64,000 nt of DNA. It comes from Methylomonas methanica MC09 (GTDB lineage Bacteria > Pseudomonadota > Gammaproteobacteria > Methylococcales > Methylomonadaceae). The DNA is taken from the NCBI RefSeq assembly GCF_000214665.1, contig NC_015572.1, positions 1,054,001-1,118,000 on the forward strand. The letters run 5' to 3'. Every line of letters begins with the position of its first letter. The stretch's first letter is position 1. This document shows, piece by piece, positions 51,664 to 62,153 of the stretch. Under the pieces are notes generated by a model. The model ran no database searches and was not told the DNA's origin. It worked only from the letters and a program-made list of their open reading frames with translations. The translations under genes were made by a program, and so were the position numbers.

Positions 51664-52344
51664 ATGGCTACCAATACGATAGATACCTATAACAGTCTGG
51701 GGTTGGCGACCACCAGTAACGCGGGCAAGCAAAAACAGACATTAGGGCAAGAAGAGTTTTTAAAATTGCTGACCACCCAGTTGACGCATCAAGATCCGAT
51801 GAAGCCGATGGATAACGGTGAATTCATGGGGCAGATGGCGCAGTTCAGTACCGTATCCGGGATACAGGATTTACAGGCATCCTTTAAGGATTTCGCAAGC
51901 TCCATCAGTTCGGATCAAGCATTGCAGGCCGCCAGTTTGGTTGGGCGTTTTGTATCGGCACCCGGTGATCAAGGGCTGCTTTCGGCGGGCGGTAGTGTTT
52001 ACGGCGATTTCGAGTTGCCGAGTAGCTCTGCGAATGTAAGCATGAAAATTATTAACCCGCAGACCGGTGAAACCGTGCGGGATATGGATTTGGGGGCATT
52101 ATCGTCAGGCACTAACGCATTCGTTTGGGATGGCATGGATAACGATGGTCAGTTGGCAAATCCAGGCATTTATACCATCGAAGTTCAGGCGAAAATCGAT
52201 GGCACAAATACCGCCTTGGCTACGAATATCGACTCTCAGGTGCAAAGCGTCACCATGGGCAGCGGCAGCGGCAGCGGCGGTTTAGAGGTAAACCTGGTAG
52301 GGCTCGGCCCGGTTAAATTTAATCAGATTAAACAAATTTTATAG
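51664..52344 (+). CDS. flgD: Flagellar hook capping protein FlgD
   Basis: A 226-residue hook-assembly scaffold. The QEEFLKLLTTQLTHQDPMKP motif and a beta-rich middle with FlgD/Vpr-like Ig fold (WDGMDNDGQLANPGIYTIEV) are diagnostic. It caps the growing hook and is later discarded. The C-terminal GSGSGSGG linker is followed by the conserved LVGLGPVKFNQIKQI end. Confidence 0.94.
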   Translation: MATNTIDTYNSLGLATTSNAGKQKQTLGQEEFLKLLTTQLTHQDPMKPMDNGEFMGQMAQFSTVSGIQDLQASFKDFASSISSDQALQAASLVGRFVSAPGDQGLLSAGGSVYGDFELPSSSANVSMKIINPQTGETVRDMDLGALSSGTNAFVWDGMDNDGQLANPGIYTIEVQAKIDGTNTALATNIDSQVQSVTMGSGSGSGGLEVNLVGLGPVKFNQIKQIL

Positions 52345-52357
52345 TTAGGAGGCGGTC

Positions 52358-53641
52358 ATGCCATTTACTACAGCATTAAGCGGATTAAATGCCGCATCCA
52401 ATAATTTGGCGGTGACAGGTAATAACATTGCCAACGCCAATACCGTGGGTTTCAAGCGATCCCGCTCCGAGTTTGCGGATGTTTATGCATCGAGTTTGGG
52501 TGGGGTCAGCAGTATTCAGCCTGGGGCAGGCGTTAGGGTCGCTAACGTTGCTCAACAATTTACCCAAGGTAATCTGCAGTTCACGGAAAACAACCTTGAT
52601 CTGGCTATCAGCGGCGAGGGGTTTTTTACGCTGGCCAAAAGTCCTACCGAAGTAAACGACTTGTCCTATACGCGCTCAGGCGAGTTTAAGCTGGATAAGG
52701 AAGGTTACATGGTGAATAATCAGGGCGCGGCTCTATTGGTTTATGCGCCGAACGGGACCACCATCGCCGACGGTTTTAGCGTGGGTGTGACGCAGCCGGT
52801 GCAGATCAATACGCTGACGGGTTTACCATCCGCCACGGATGGCGCAGAAATTGTGGTCAATGTCGACTCCGATGCCGTAGTAATTCCGGCCGCCACCACC
52901 TTCGATTTCACCAATAGCGATAGTTACAACAACCAAACGTCGGTAACGGTCTATGACTCCTTGGGATCGCCGCATATCCTTACCACTTATTTTCGTAAGG
53001 CTGCAGCCAATACCTGGGATGTTTATCACTACATGAGCGAGCCCGCGACGCCCGATGCTAAAACCCAGGTCAATGTTTCTGGCGGTAATGCAGACGGTTC
53101 CGGCCGGTTAACCTTCGACTCGAGCGGTAAGTTGACTTCACCCGCCAATCCGTTCACATTAAGCAGTTACACCATTCTTCCGCCAACCGGTGCCGCGAAT
53201 ATCACTATCACGTCGATGAATTTCGCCGGCTCCACGCAGGTTCAGCAAAAATTTAGTGTAAACGATATGACGCAAAATGGTTTGCCAGCCGGACGATTGA
53301 CAGGAATCGATATCGATGACGAAGGCGTAATTTTTGCCCGGTTTAGTAACGGCGGCTCGCAAACGGTGGGTAAAGTGGCTCTGACGCGCTTTCCCAATAC
53401 CAATGGACTGACCAAACTGGGCGACACCGCCTGGGGTCAAAGCGCCAATTCCGGCGAGCCGATTCGCGGTGAGGCGGGCTCCAACAATTTCGGTGCCATT
53501 CAGTCGGGAGCCTTGGAGGCGTCGAATGTGGATTTAGCTGCGCAACTGGTCAATCTGATCGTGGCTCAACAACATTATCAAGCCAATGCTCAGACCATTA
53601 CTACCGAGAACCAGATAATGCAGGCCATACTGAATATTTAA
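52358..53641 (+). CDS. flgE: Flagellar hook protein FlgE
   Basis: A 427-residue hook subunit. N-terminal ALSGLNAASNNLAVTGNNIANANTVGFK-type heptads and C-terminal ASNVDLAAQLVNLIVAQQHY match axial proteins. The central region (about 150-300) is the variable surface domain. AGGAGG ribosome binding site. Length is typical for gammaproteobacteria. Confidence 0.94.
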   Translation: MPFTTALSGLNAASNNLAVTGNNIANANTVGFKRSRSEFADVYASSLGGVSSIQPGAGVRVANVAQQFTQGNLQFTENNLDLAISGEGFFTLAKSPTEVNDLSYTRSGEFKLDKEGYMVNNQGAALLVYAPNGTTIADGFSVGVTQPVQINTLTGLPSATDGAEIVVNVDSDAVVIPAATTFDFTNSDSYNNQTSVTVYDSLGSPHILTTYFRKAAANTWDVYHYMSEPATPDAKTQVNVSGGNADGSGRLTFDSSGKLTSPANPFTLSSYTILPPTGAANITITSMNFAGSTQVQQKFSVNDMTQNGLPAGRLTGIDIDDEGVIFARFSNGGSQTVGKVALTRFPNTNGLTKLGDTAWGQSANSGEPIRGEAGSNNFGAIQSGALEASNVDLAAQLVNLIVAQQHYQANAQTITTENQIMQAILNI

Positions 53642-53656
53642 TGAGGGAGAACGATC

Positions 53657-54406
53657 ATGGATCGTAGCCTTTATATTGCTATGAACGGCGCCAAGCAGAC
53701 CTTGCTGGCGCAATCGGCAAATGCCAATAATTTGGCCAATACCCAAACCACCGGCTTTAAGTCGGATTTTGAGCAATTTCGCGCCATGCCTACCTTTGGC
53801 CCCGGTTATCCTTCACGGGTTTATAGTATGTCGGAACGGCCCGGCAGCGATCTGTCCTCCGGCGGAATCCAAACGACTGGACGGGATATGGATGTAGCCA
53901 TCAATGGGGATGGCTGGTTCGCGGTGCGGGCCAAGGATGGCTCCGAAGCCTATACGCGGGCCGGTGATTTACGCATAACCCCGCAAGGGTTGCTGGAAAA
54001 CGGTGCCGGTCTGCAATTGTTGGGCGAAAATGGGCAACCTATTGCCATACCGCCGGCGCAAAAGGTAGAAATCGGCCGCGACGGCACTATTAGTATGATT
54101 CCGCAGGGTGCCAATGCGACCAATCTGGTTTTGCTGGAACGGATCAAGTTAGTCAATCCCGGTAATCAGAACTTGGAAAAACGCGATGATGGCTTGATGC
54201 ATTTAAAGCAGCCCGGCGCCGCACCGCCGCCGGCGGACGCTAATGTCAATTTGATTCAGGGTTCGCTGGAATCCAGCAATGTCAACGCCATGTCGGCCAT
54301 GGTGGAGATGATTGAGCTGTCGCGCAATTTTGAATTACAAACCAAAGTCATGAAAACCGTCGACGACAACGCGGGTATTTCCACCAAACTGATGCAAATG
54401 GCATAA
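53657..54406 (+). CDS. flgF: Flagellar basal-body rod protein FlgF
   Basis: A 249-residue proximal rod protein. Opens [20 protein letters not shown] and ends with the axial helix [20 protein letters not shown]. The motif [17 protein letters not shown] separates FlgF from FlgG. Sixteen bp after flgE. Confidence 0.93.
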   Translation: MDRSLYIAMNGAKQTLLAQSANANNLANTQTTGFKSDFEQFRAMPTFGPGYPSRVYSMSERPGSDLSSGGIQTTGRDMDVAINGDGWFAVRAKDGSEAYTRAGDLRITPQGLLENGAGLQLLGENGQPIAIPPAQKVEIGRDGTISMIPQGANATNLVLLERIKLVNPGNQNLEKRDDGLMHLKQPGAAPPPADANVNLIQGSLESSNVNAMSAMVEMIELSRNFELQTKVMKTVDDNAGISTKLMQMA

Positions 54407-54456
54407 AACCTGCTTTACTCCTGATAAGACAAAAAAATGTCAGTCAGGAGGTTGTC

Positions 54457-55245
54457 ATGACAGAGCGAGCATTATGGGTGGCCAAAACAGGTCTGGATGC
54501 CCAACAAACCCGGATGGCGGTTATTTCCAATAACTTGGCCAACGTCAATACCACAGGCTTTAAAAAATCACGCCCGCTATTTGAAGATTTAATTTATCAA
54601 AATGTCAGGCAGGTAGGCTCTCAAACCACGCAAAACACCCAATTACCCACAGGGTTACAGTTAGGTACCGGGGTAAGAACCGTAGCGACGGAAAAACTGC
54701 ACACGCAAGGCAATATTCTGCAAACCGAAAACTCGCTGGACGTGGCGATCAACGGGCGCGGCTACATTCAGATTTTAATGCCGAACGGGGATATCAATTA
54801 TACCCGGGACGGTTCGCTTAAGCTGGATTCGACCGGCCAGCTGGTCACTTCCGGTGGCTTGACACTGGAGCCTAATATTACCATCCCGCAGGATGCGATC
54901 AGCGTCAGCATAGGCCGAGACGGCACTATCAACGTGGTTCAGCCCGGCAGTGCGGCGGCGACCAACGTCGGCCAAATCCAATTGGCGGACTTCATCAATC
55001 CAACGGGTCTGGATCCGGTTGGGGAAAATCTTTTCCGCGAATCGGTTGCCAGCGGACCGCCCATCGTCGGCATCCCCGGCGAAAACGAATTAGGTTCTTT
55101 ACAACAAGGTGCGTTGGAAACCTCAAACGTTAACGTGGTGGAGGAATTGGTCAATATGATCGAGACCCAACGCGCTTACGAAATGAACTCCAAGGCTATC
55201 TCCACCACTGACGAGATGCTGTCGTTCGTAACGCAGCAACTTTAA
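54457..55245 (+). CDS. flgG: Flagellar distal rod protein FlgG
   Basis: A 262-residue distal rod subunit. Opens [38 protein letters not shown] and the end [20 protein letters not shown] are characteristic. Its polymer forms the rod through the L and P rings. AGGAGG ribosome binding site. Confidence 0.95.
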   Translation: MTERALWVAKTGLDAQQTRMAVISNNLANVNTTGFKKSRPLFEDLIYQNVRQVGSQTTQNTQLPTGLQLGTGVRTVATEKLHTQGNILQTENSLDVAINGRGYIQILMPNGDINYTRDGSLKLDSTGQLVTSGGLTLEPNITIPQDAISVSIGRDGTINVVQPGSAAATNVGQIQLADFINPTGLDPVGENLFRESVASGPPIVGIPGENELGSLQQGALETSNVNVVEELVNMIETQRAYEMNSKAISTTDEMLSFVTQQL

Positions 55246-55261
55246 CGGTAGGACACTGATC

Positions 55262-55930
55262 ATGAAAACATTTATTTTAATGGGCTTGTCGCTGGCAATT
55301 ATGACCGGTTGCGACACGCTGCCCAAACGAGATCCGGATTTTGCGCCGGTACAACCGGCCGATTTACGTCCGCCCGCGCAAAGAAACGGCGCGATTTATC
55401 AGTCCGGCTACGACATTCGGTTATTCGAAGACATCAAAACCCGCCGAGTGGGCGATGTCTTGACAGTGACCTTAAACGAGTCCACCAAAGCCAAAAAATT
55501 GGCCGATGCCACGGCGGCGAAAGACACCAATGTATCCGTCACGGCGCCCACCTTATTCGGTGTAGCGAGCCAGGCATTGTTGGGACACGATTTAAAAACC
55601 AGTTTGGCGGCATCGTCTTCTTTTAACGGTGGCGGTACGGCCAACCAAAGTAACAGCCTGACCGGCGATATCAGCGTTACCGTGGTGGAAGTGTTACCCA
55701 ACGGAAACTTGCGGGTTAGAGGCGAAAAAAGGGTGGCTTTGAATGACGGCGATGAATACATACGTTTGTCGGGCATTGTGCGGCCCATCGACATCACCAC
55801 CGCCAATACCATTTCTTCCACCAAGATAGCGGACGCCACCATCATGTATAAAGGCGACGGCGGCATGAACGATTCCAGCAAAATCGGTTGGCTTGCACGG
55901 TTTTTCCTGAGCCCGATATTTCCTTTTTAA
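55262..55930 (+). CDS. flgH: Flagellar L-ring protein FlgH
   Basis: A 222-residue outer-membrane lipoprotein with lipobox MTGC (Cys17). Core signatures GAIYQSGYDIRLFEDIKTRRVGD and GNLRVRGEKRVALNDGDEYI are present. It forms the L-ring bushing. Start follows GGTAGGA. Confidence 0.94.
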   Translation: MKTFILMGLSLAIMTGCDTLPKRDPDFAPVQPADLRPPAQRNGAIYQSGYDIRLFEDIKTRRVGDVLTVTLNESTKAKKLADATAAKDTNVSVTAPTLFGVASQALLGHDLKTSLAASSSFNGGGTANQSNSLTGDISVTVVEVLPNGNLRVRGEKRVALNDGDEYIRLSGIVRPIDITTANTISSTKIADATIMYKGDGGMNDSSKIGWLARFFLSPIFPF

Positions 55931-55963
55931 TAGCGTTCGAAACCCACGTTTTCGGAGACGACA

Positions 55964-57064
55964 ATGAACAAAATTCTCGGTTCAATCCTATTTATGGCGC
56001 TATTACTGCCATGCAGTCATATACGAGCCGAACGTATTAAAGATTTGGCTTCGGTCTCCGGCGTGCGTACCAACCAATTAGTAGGCTTCGGTTTGGTGAC
56101 CGGTCTGGATAAATCCGGCGACGTATCGTCGTTATTCGTGCGGCAAAGCTTGCGGAATATGGCCGGCAATTTAGGCATAACTTTGCCGCCGGATGCCAAC
56201 CCCAAATCCAAAAACACAGCGGTAGTCAGCATTCACGCCGAATTGCCGGCTTTTGCCAAGCCGGGTCAAAAAATTGACGTCACGGTGTCGTCGATCGGCG
56301 ATGCCAAAAGTTTACGCGGCGGCTCCTTATTGATGACGCCTTTACGAGGTGCCGACGGCAATGTCTATGCCGTAGCGCAAGGCAATTTAGTGGTGGGCGG
56401 TTTAAGCGCTTCCGGCCAGGACGGCTCGAAAATTACCGTCAACAATCCGTTGGTCGGCCGTATTGATAATGGCGCCACGGTAGAACGCAGCGTGCCGACT
56501 TCTTTCGAAGAAGGCAGCGATGTGGTGTTTGACTTAAACAACTCCGATTTCACTACGATTCACCGTATGGTGGATGCAATAAATAATGCGTTGGGTGCGG
56601 GAACGGCCAGGGCGATCGACGGCACCTCTGTGAGCGTCAGAGCTCCAGCAGATCCAAGCCAGCGGGTAAGTTTCGTATCTGTGATAGAAAACATCGAGCT
56701 GTCACCCGATGACGCGCCGGCTAAAGTCATCATCAATTCCAGAACCGGCACAGTGGTTATCAATAGTAAAGTCAGAGTGCAACCGGCCGCTGTGTCTCAC
56801 GGCAGCTTAACCGTAACCATTAATGAAAATCCACAAGTTAGTCAGCCGGCGCCGTTCTCAGGCGGGCAAACTACGGTGGTGCCCCAATCCGATGTTTCGG
56901 TTCAGCAGGAGAACAATCATATGTTTGTTTTCAACCCCGGCGTCACTTTGGATGAAATTGTCAAAGCGGTCAATGATGTAGGCGCGGGTCCCAGCGATTT
57001 GGTGGCGATTTTGGAAGCCTTGAAATCGGCGGGTGCCTTGCGGGCCGAGCTGATAGTGATTTAA
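55964..57064 (+). CDS. flgI: Flagellar P-ring protein FlgI
   Basis: A 366-residue periplasmic ring protein with signal peptide (to [10 protein letters not shown]). Conserved [15 protein letters not shown] and the C-terminal [20 protein letters not shown] are typical. Needs FlgA, encoded divergently. Followed by a hairpin before flgJ. Confidence 0.95.
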   Translation: MNKILGSILFMALLLPCSHIRAERIKDLASVSGVRTNQLVGFGLVTGLDKSGDVSSLFVRQSLRNMAGNLGITLPPDANPKSKNTAVVSIHAELPAFAKPGQKIDVTVSSIGDAKSLRGGSLLMTPLRGADGNVYAVAQGNLVVGGLSASGQDGSKITVNNPLVGRIDNGATVERSVPTSFEEGSDVVFDLNNSDFTTIHRMVDAINNALGAGTARAIDGTSVSVRAPADPSQRVSFVSVIENIELSPDDAPAKVIINSRTGTVVINSKVRVQPAAVSHGSLTVTINENPQVSQPAPFSGGQTTVVPQSDVSVQQENNHMFVFNPGVTLDEIVKAVNDVGAGPSDLVAILEALKSAGALRAELIVI

Positions 57065-57083
57065 GAAATTTAGACAAATGATG

Positions 57084-57136
57084 AAAGTTATCAGGCTGAC
57101 GGCAGGCTTTATACATAACCGCCTTCAGCTAACTTT
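57084..57136 (+). promoter_or_regulatory. Hairpin in the flgI-flgJ spacer
   Basis: AAAGTTA (57084-57090) pairs with TAACTTT (57130-57136), and inside them CTGA (57096-57099) pairs with TCAG (57125-57128). The structure ends just before the AGGAGG ribosome binding site of flgJ at 57138 and could affect its translation or the mRNA's stability. Confidence 0.35.
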
Positions 57137-57148
57137 TAGGAGGATCTC

Positions 57149-58180
57149 ATGTTAAACACCGACACAGCATCCGTATACACAGACTTTAACGGTCTGGCAA
57201 AACTGAAACAAGGTGCGCGCGAGCAAACGCCTGAAGCAATCAAAGAAGTGGCCAAACAGTTCGAATCGGTATTTCTGACCATGGTATTAAAAAGCATGCG
57301 GCAGGCCAAGTTGGCTGAAGGGGCAATGGACAACAAGCAAAGCGAGTTTTATCGGGATATGTACGATCAGCAAATGGCAATCCATCTGGCCGGTAAGCCG
57401 GGGGTCGGCTTGGCCGATTTAATCGCCAAGCAATTGTCGCCCAAGCAGAAGAGCGAGAACGATGAAGAGATGCAGGCCGGCGATTTCTTAAATCGCGCCA
57501 TGAGTGTCGGTGCCCGGCCGGTCGATCAGTCGTTTAATACTGTGCCAAGTGTAGCCAATCCGCATGCCGCGACCTTACAAGCCATGGAAGAATCCGGTTT
57601 AAACCGGTTACAGGAAAGTCTGGAGCGTTTGGAGCAAAGTCAAAAAGCGCTGGATGAGCAATGGCAAGCCATGCAATCCGGTTTGGGAGGCGAAATGGCG
57701 CTAAACAAACAGATGTTTATGAGCCAATTGTTACCGCATGCCAGGCAGGCGGCCGATGAGCTGGGAGTGGATGCCAATGTGTTGTTGGCGCAGGCGGCTC
57801 TGGAAACCGGTTGGGGTAAATCGGTGATCAAAAATTCCCAAGGCGAAAGCAGTTTTAACCTTTTTAATATCAAGGCCGATAAAAGTTGGCAGGGACAACA
57901 AAATCAAGTATCGACGCTGGAATACGAAAATGGGGTGGCCAGAAAAGAAATGGCCGGTTTTAGATCCTACGGTTCCTATAAACAAAGTTTTGACGATTAT
58001 GTGAAATTCATCAAATCGAATCCCCGTTATAGCGAGGCATTGAAAAAAGCCGACAATCCGGCCCAATACGTCCGCGAGCTGCAAAAAGCCGGCTATGCAA
58101 CCGATCCACGCTATGCGGAAAAAATCATGAGTATTTACAACAGCCAAATCGCCGACCGGGCGCTGGTGAGTGCGGGATAG
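57149..58180 (+). CDS. flgJ: Flagellar rod assembly protein/muramidase FlgJ
   Basis: A 343-residue two-domain protein. The N-terminal rod-binding part (about 20-110: KQFESVFLTMVLKSMRQAK) caps rod growth. The C-terminal glucosaminidase (about 185-335: LLAQAALETGWGKSVIKN with catalytic Glu, later FRSYGSYKQSFDDYVKFI) cuts peptidoglycan. Both halves are intact, as in enteric and Vibrio forms. Confidence 0.94.
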   Translation: MLNTDTASVYTDFNGLAKLKQGAREQTPEAIKEVAKQFESVFLTMVLKSMRQAKLAEGAMDNKQSEFYRDMYDQQMAIHLAGKPGVGLADLIAKQLSPKQKSENDEEMQAGDFLNRAMSVGARPVDQSFNTVPSVANPHAATLQAMEESGLNRLQESLERLEQSQKALDEQWQAMQSGLGGEMALNKQMFMSQLLPHARQAADELGVDANVLLAQAALETGWGKSVIKNSQGESSFNLFNIKADKSWQGQQNQVSTLEYENGVARKEMAGFRSYGSYKQSFDDYVKFIKSNPRYSEALKKADNPAQYVRELQKAGYATDPRYAEKIMSIYNSQIADRALVSAG

Positions 58181-58189
58181 GAGGTCGTC

Positions 58190-59851
58190 ATGGCCATCGG
58201 TATATTAGGTTCGGCTTTATCGGGTCTGGCGGCATTCCAACGTTCGTTGGAAGTCACCAGCAATAATATCAGCAATGTCAACACGGAAGGTTATAGCCGT
58301 CAACGCGTGGAGTTGCAGACGGCACCCGAGCAATTTGTCGGTCACGGATATCTCGGTAGCGGCGTTAATGCAACCAATATTAAACGCAGTTATGACGAGT
58401 TCATCAATACCCAACAACGCTCTAGCGCTACCGCATTTAACGATGTAGACAGCTTTTACACGTTGTCTACACAAATGGACAATTTGATAGCCAATGAAAG
58501 TACCGGTCTGTCGCCGGCCATAAAATCATTTTTTAATGCCGTCAACGATGTGGCGAACGATCCGACGTCTATTCCCGCCCGGCAGGTGATGTTGTCGGAA
58601 GGGGATGCCATAGCACGGCAATTCAATTCCATGAGTAACCGTTTCGACGATTTGCGGCAACAAGTCAATAATAACCTGGACACTTCCGTACAAGAAGTGA
58701 ATGGTTTTGCCAATTCAATTGCCGACCTGAATCGGAAGATTATGGATGCCGTGGGTAAAACCAGCGGCCAGCAACAGCCTAACGAGTTGATGGATCAACG
58801 CGACTTATTGCTGAGCAAAATCTCGGAAAAAATGGATATATCGGTGGTGCCGCAACCGGACGGCAGTTTCAGCGTGTTTACCCAGCAAGGCCAGCCATTG
58901 GTATTGGGCACAAATGCATCCAGGTTGTCGCTGCAAGGCGCCAGTAACGATCCCAGTCGTTTGCAAATAATGCTGAACGGTGAAGACATTACCGGAAACC
59001 TGTCCGGCGGCGAGATTTTCGGCAATATACGTTTTAGAGACGAGATGTTGGATCCGGCTCAGAACCAATTGGGTTTGCTGGCTACCGGGTTGGCCGTCGA
59101 GTTTAACAAAGTCCATCAAGACGGTTACGACCTGAACGGCGATGCCGGGTTGGCATTTTTCGATTTGGGTTCGGCCACCAATTTGCCGGTTATCAGTAAA
59201 GTCCAGGACGGTAATTTGACGGTCACCGCCGATTTCGTTGCGCCCACCGCCGCAGTGAATTTGGGAGCCTCCTATCGGGTAGATGTAACCGGTACCGCGC
59301 CGGCTAACGTCTATACGCTGACCAATTTGAGTGATAACAGCGTCGCCTCGGGTCTTAGCGATGCGGGTCTGGCGGCATTCGGTTTTAATTTGAATTTTGG
59401 GGGAACCGGGTCTGTTAACGTCGGCGATTCATTTCAGGTCAGCCCGTTTTTTAAAGCCGCCGAGTCGATACAGGTTAATCCGGCCGTGACCAATCCCCGG
59501 CAGATTGCCGCCGCCAGCGCCCCGAATCAACAGGGCGACAACGGCAAGGCCTTGGAACTGGCCGGGCTTGAATCGCTTAACCTGATGTTGGGCGGGAAGA
59601 ACTCCTTTACCCAGGTATACGGACAACTGGTGGCGGACGTCGGCTCGCAAACCCACAACGCCTCCGTCAGCAGAAGCGCGCAAAAGGTGTTATTGGATCA
59701 GGCTACACAAGCCAGAGAAGATCTGGCCGGGGTGAATCTGGATGAAGAAGCGGCCAATTTGATTAAATTCCAAAACTCCTATCAAGCCGCGGCCAGAGCG
59801 GTATCCGTAGCCAGTACTTTATTCGACAGCCTACTCGGCGTGATTCGTTAG
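58190..59851 (+). CDS. flgK: Flagellar hook-filament junction protein FlgK
   Basis: A 553-residue junction protein. Opens with GILGSALSGLAAFQRSLEVT and ends with EEAANLIKFQNSYQAAARAV, the axial helices of FlgK. A central variable domain (about 330-430) separates them. AGGAGG ribosome binding site. FlgN, encoded on the other strand, is its chaperone. Confidence 0.94.
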   Translation: MAIGILGSALSGLAAFQRSLEVTSNNISNVNTEGYSRQRVELQTAPEQFVGHGYLGSGVNATNIKRSYDEFINTQQRSSATAFNDVDSFYTLSTQMDNLIANESTGLSPAIKSFFNAVNDVANDPTSIPARQVMLSEGDAIARQFNSMSNRFDDLRQQVNNNLDTSVQEVNGFANSIADLNRKIMDAVGKTSGQQQPNELMDQRDLLLSKISEKMDISVVPQPDGSFSVFTQQGQPLVLGTNASRLSLQGASNDPSRLQIMLNGEDITGNLSGGEIFGNIRFRDEMLDPAQNQLGLLATGLAVEFNKVHQDGYDLNGDAGLAFFDLGSATNLPVISKVQDGNLTVTADFVAPTAAVNLGASYRVDVTGTAPANVYTLTNLSDNSVASGLSDAGLAAFGFNLNFGGTGSVNVGDSFQVSPFFKAAESIQVNPAVTNPRQIAAASAPNQQGDNGKALELAGLESLNLMLGGKNSFTQVYGQLVADVGSQTHNASVSRSAQKVLLDQATQAREDLAGVNLDEEAANLIKFQNSYQAAARAVSVASTLFDSLLGVIR

Positions 59852-59862
59852 GAGATATCGTC

Positions 59863-60777
59863 ATGCGCATTTCCACCTCATGGAGTCAACAACTCGCCGT
59901 CGATGCGATGCTGAATCAGCAAGTCAAGCTGAGCGACGCGCAACTCAAATTGTCGTCCGGACAAAAATACTTGAAACCGTCGGAGAATCCGACTGCGGTA
60001 ACCGGGTTGATTAATCTGCAACAGAACATCAAGGAAAACGAGCAATATCAAGTCAATATCGGTATGGCCAGGCAACGGCTGGGTTTGCAGGAATCCAGTT
60101 TAAGTAACGCCACGGAAACCTTGCAACGAATTCGCGAGCTCGCGGTGCAAGGCTTGAATGACAGCAATAATGCGGACAACAGAAATCAGATTGCAGTTGA
60201 GATTGACGAGTTGAACAAGCATCTGTTGTCTATTGCAAACACCCAAAATGCCAACGGCGAGTATCTGTTCTCCGGCACCAAAAGCGATGTGCCCGCATAC
60301 AGTCTTGGGGCAGGCGGGTATAGTTTCGATGGAGAACCGGATAGTCAACGCAGTATCGCAATAGGCCCGGATCGGACCGTCACGGACGGCGACCCGGGCA
60401 ACAGCGTATTTGGAGAATTGACGCCCGGCGCCTTGACTGCGGGTTCAATCGGCAATGTTTTTCAGGCCGTGGCGCAGCTTTCCCTGGATTTAAAAAATAA
60501 TCAACCTTCATCAAGTTCCTTGACGGACCTCGACGATGCGTTAAAGCGCTTCGAGACCACTCGGGCATCCACGGGCGCCCGTCTGCATGCCTTGGATAAT
60601 CAGGAAAACATCAATGACGATTATATTCTGGATAATAAAGCCACGGCATCGGCCATAGGCGACCTGGATTACGCCGACGCCATCAGTAAATTCAATTTGC
60701 AACAAACCTCCTTGCAAGCGGCGCAACAAGCCTATATAAAAGTACAGAATTTATCGCTATTCAACTATATCAACTAA
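59863..60777 (+). CDS. flgL: Flagellar hook-filament junction protein FlgL
   Basis: A 304-residue junction protein. Opens MRISTSWSQQLAVDAMLNQQ with flagellin-like N-terminal helices and ends with AISKFNLQQTSLQAAQQAYI. It joins FlgK to flagellin. Last of the flg run; flagellin genes are not in the window. Confidence 0.94.
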   Translation: MRISTSWSQQLAVDAMLNQQVKLSDAQLKLSSGQKYLKPSENPTAVTGLINLQQNIKENEQYQVNIGMARQRLGLQESSLSNATETLQRIRELAVQGLNDSNNADNRNQIAVEIDELNKHLLSIANTQNANGEYLFSGTKSDVPAYSLGAGGYSFDGEPDSQRSIAIGPDRTVTDGDPGNSVFGELTPGALTAGSIGNVFQAVAQLSLDLKNNQPSSSSLTDLDDALKRFETTRASTGARLHALDNQENINDDYILDNKATASAIGDLDYADAISKFNLQQTSLQAAQQAYIKVQNLSLFNYIN

Positions 60778-60801
60778 ATTGCAAACAGGTGGGTGCCCAG
60801 T

Positions 60802-61476
60802 ATGGCAAGCGCGCAATTAGGACGAATCGCGCCGCCGTTGCCGGTGGCGGAATGGCTGCAGGGTGATGCCGTCGATTTGGCGCAATTGCGCGGGCGGGCG
60901 GTATTGGTGGAAGTGTTCCAGGTCAATTGTCCCGGCTGTTTTTTATACGCATTGCCGCAGGCAATCGAATTATATAAGCGCTATACACGGCATGGCTTAA
61001 CCGTGTTGGGCGTGGCGACTGCGTTTGAAGATTTCGACAAAAACACTCGGCGGAATTTGCAATTGCTACTCGAGGAGGGGCGAGTGATAGGCGAAACGCT
61101 GAAGGCGCTCGAAGAGCATGGACAGGTGACGAACGGTGTTTGGCAATATCGGATTCCGTTTCCGGTGGCGATGGATCGCTTGCTTAAAATCGAGCAGCCT
61201 GTCGGCGAATCCAGCGTTGATAATTATATCCGGCAAAACCTGCCGGCCCTTGCGAAGCAATCGGCTGAATACCAACAACAGGTCAGGCTGCAGGTGTTTC
61301 GTTATTTACAGCAGCGCGAATACAGTGCCGAGACCTTCGATTGTTTTGGCTTGCAAGGCACGCCCTCACACCTGTTGATAGACAAGCAAGGCGTGCTGCG
61401 CTTCAGCCGGTTCGGCTTTTTTCCGGAACTGGAAAGCCAGATTCAGGCATTGCTGGCCGAACCGCTATCGACATGA
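60802..61476 (+). CDS. Thioredoxin-like/TlpA-type protein with CPGC motif
   Basis: A 224-residue protein without signal peptide. The thioredoxin fold carries a CPGC active site (VNCPGCFLYALP) and, near the end, the cis-Pro loop TPSHLLIDKQG. A long helical insert lies between. It would be a cytoplasmic thiol-disulfide protein of unknown partner. Start at the ATG after AGGTGG; an in-frame GTG nine bases earlier is possible. Twenty-odd bp after flgL and overlapping thpR by 4 bp. Confidence 0.8.
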   Translation: MASAQLGRIAPPLPVAEWLQGDAVDLAQLRGRAVLVEVFQVNCPGCFLYALPQAIELYKRYTRHGLTVLGVATAFEDFDKNTRRNLQLLLEEGRVIGETLKALEEHGQVTNGVWQYRIPFPVAMDRLLKIEQPVGESSVDNYIRQNLPALAKQSAEYQQQVRLQVFRYLQQREYSAETFDCFGLQGTPSHLLIDKQGVLRFSRFGFFPELESQIQALLAEPLST

Positions 61477-61982
61477 AGCGGCTGTTTTTTGCGCTTTGGC
61501 CAAATCAAGATACTCGCCGGCAATGCAATCAACTCTCGCTGAAAATGCTCGGTTGCGGCAAGCCGGTCGCAGCCAACAACCTGCATGTAACGTTGTTATT
61601 TTTAGGGTTGGTCGACGCTGCCGGGCAACAGGCCGTGAGCAAAGCCGCATGCCGTATCGCCATTGAGCCGTTTTGCCTGGCGTTTGACCGGGTTGATTTT
61701 TGGAAAAAACCGGCAATTGTGTGCTTGAGAGCCGAACAGGTCGATAGGGTTTTGTCGACTTGGGTGGAGACATTAACGGTTGCGGCTTTAGAAAACGGCA
61801 TAGCGGTCGACCAGCGGCCCTATAAGCCGCATGTCACTTTATTGCGGAAAGCCAAGCAATTGCCTGTTGCCGAATTCGAGCCGATTATTTGGCGGGCTGA
61901 AGGGTTTTGCCTGGTGGAATCCTGCTCCACTCCGTCGGGAGTGGAGTATCGTGTGCTGGAACGCTGGGGTCTCTCGGCTTAA
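61473..61982 (+). CDS. thpR: RNA 2',3'-cyclic phosphodiesterase ThpR (2'-5' RNA ligase family)
   Basis: A 169-residue 2H phosphoesterase. Both HxT/S motifs are present: HVTLLFLG in the first half and KPHVTLLRK in the second. Opens with the typical MKRLFFALWPNQ. It hydrolyses 2',3'-cyclic ends of RNA; reverse ligation is known in vitro. The ATG overlaps the previous stop (ATGA). Confidence 0.9.
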   Translation: MKRLFFALWPNQDTRRQCNQLSLKMLGCGKPVAANNLHVTLLFLGLVDAAGQQAVSKAACRIAIEPFCLAFDRVDFWKKPAIVCLRAEQVDRVLSTWVETLTVAALENGIAVDQRPYKPHVTLLRKAKQLPVAEFEPIIWRAEGFCLVESCSTPSGVEYRVLERWGLSA

Positions 61983-62153
61983 TTTCGGTTCTTTCTCTCG
62001 CGTATGGCTTGGCTTAATTGATAGGCTGCCATGGCATACAACGGGCTGTGAAAGGGTGGGGCATAGTGGCGTAAAGCAGGAAAATAGCGGGTTCCAGCAA
62101 AATGAAAGCAACGATAAACAGCTAAAAATAACAGTGCCGTTGACAGATTGTTG

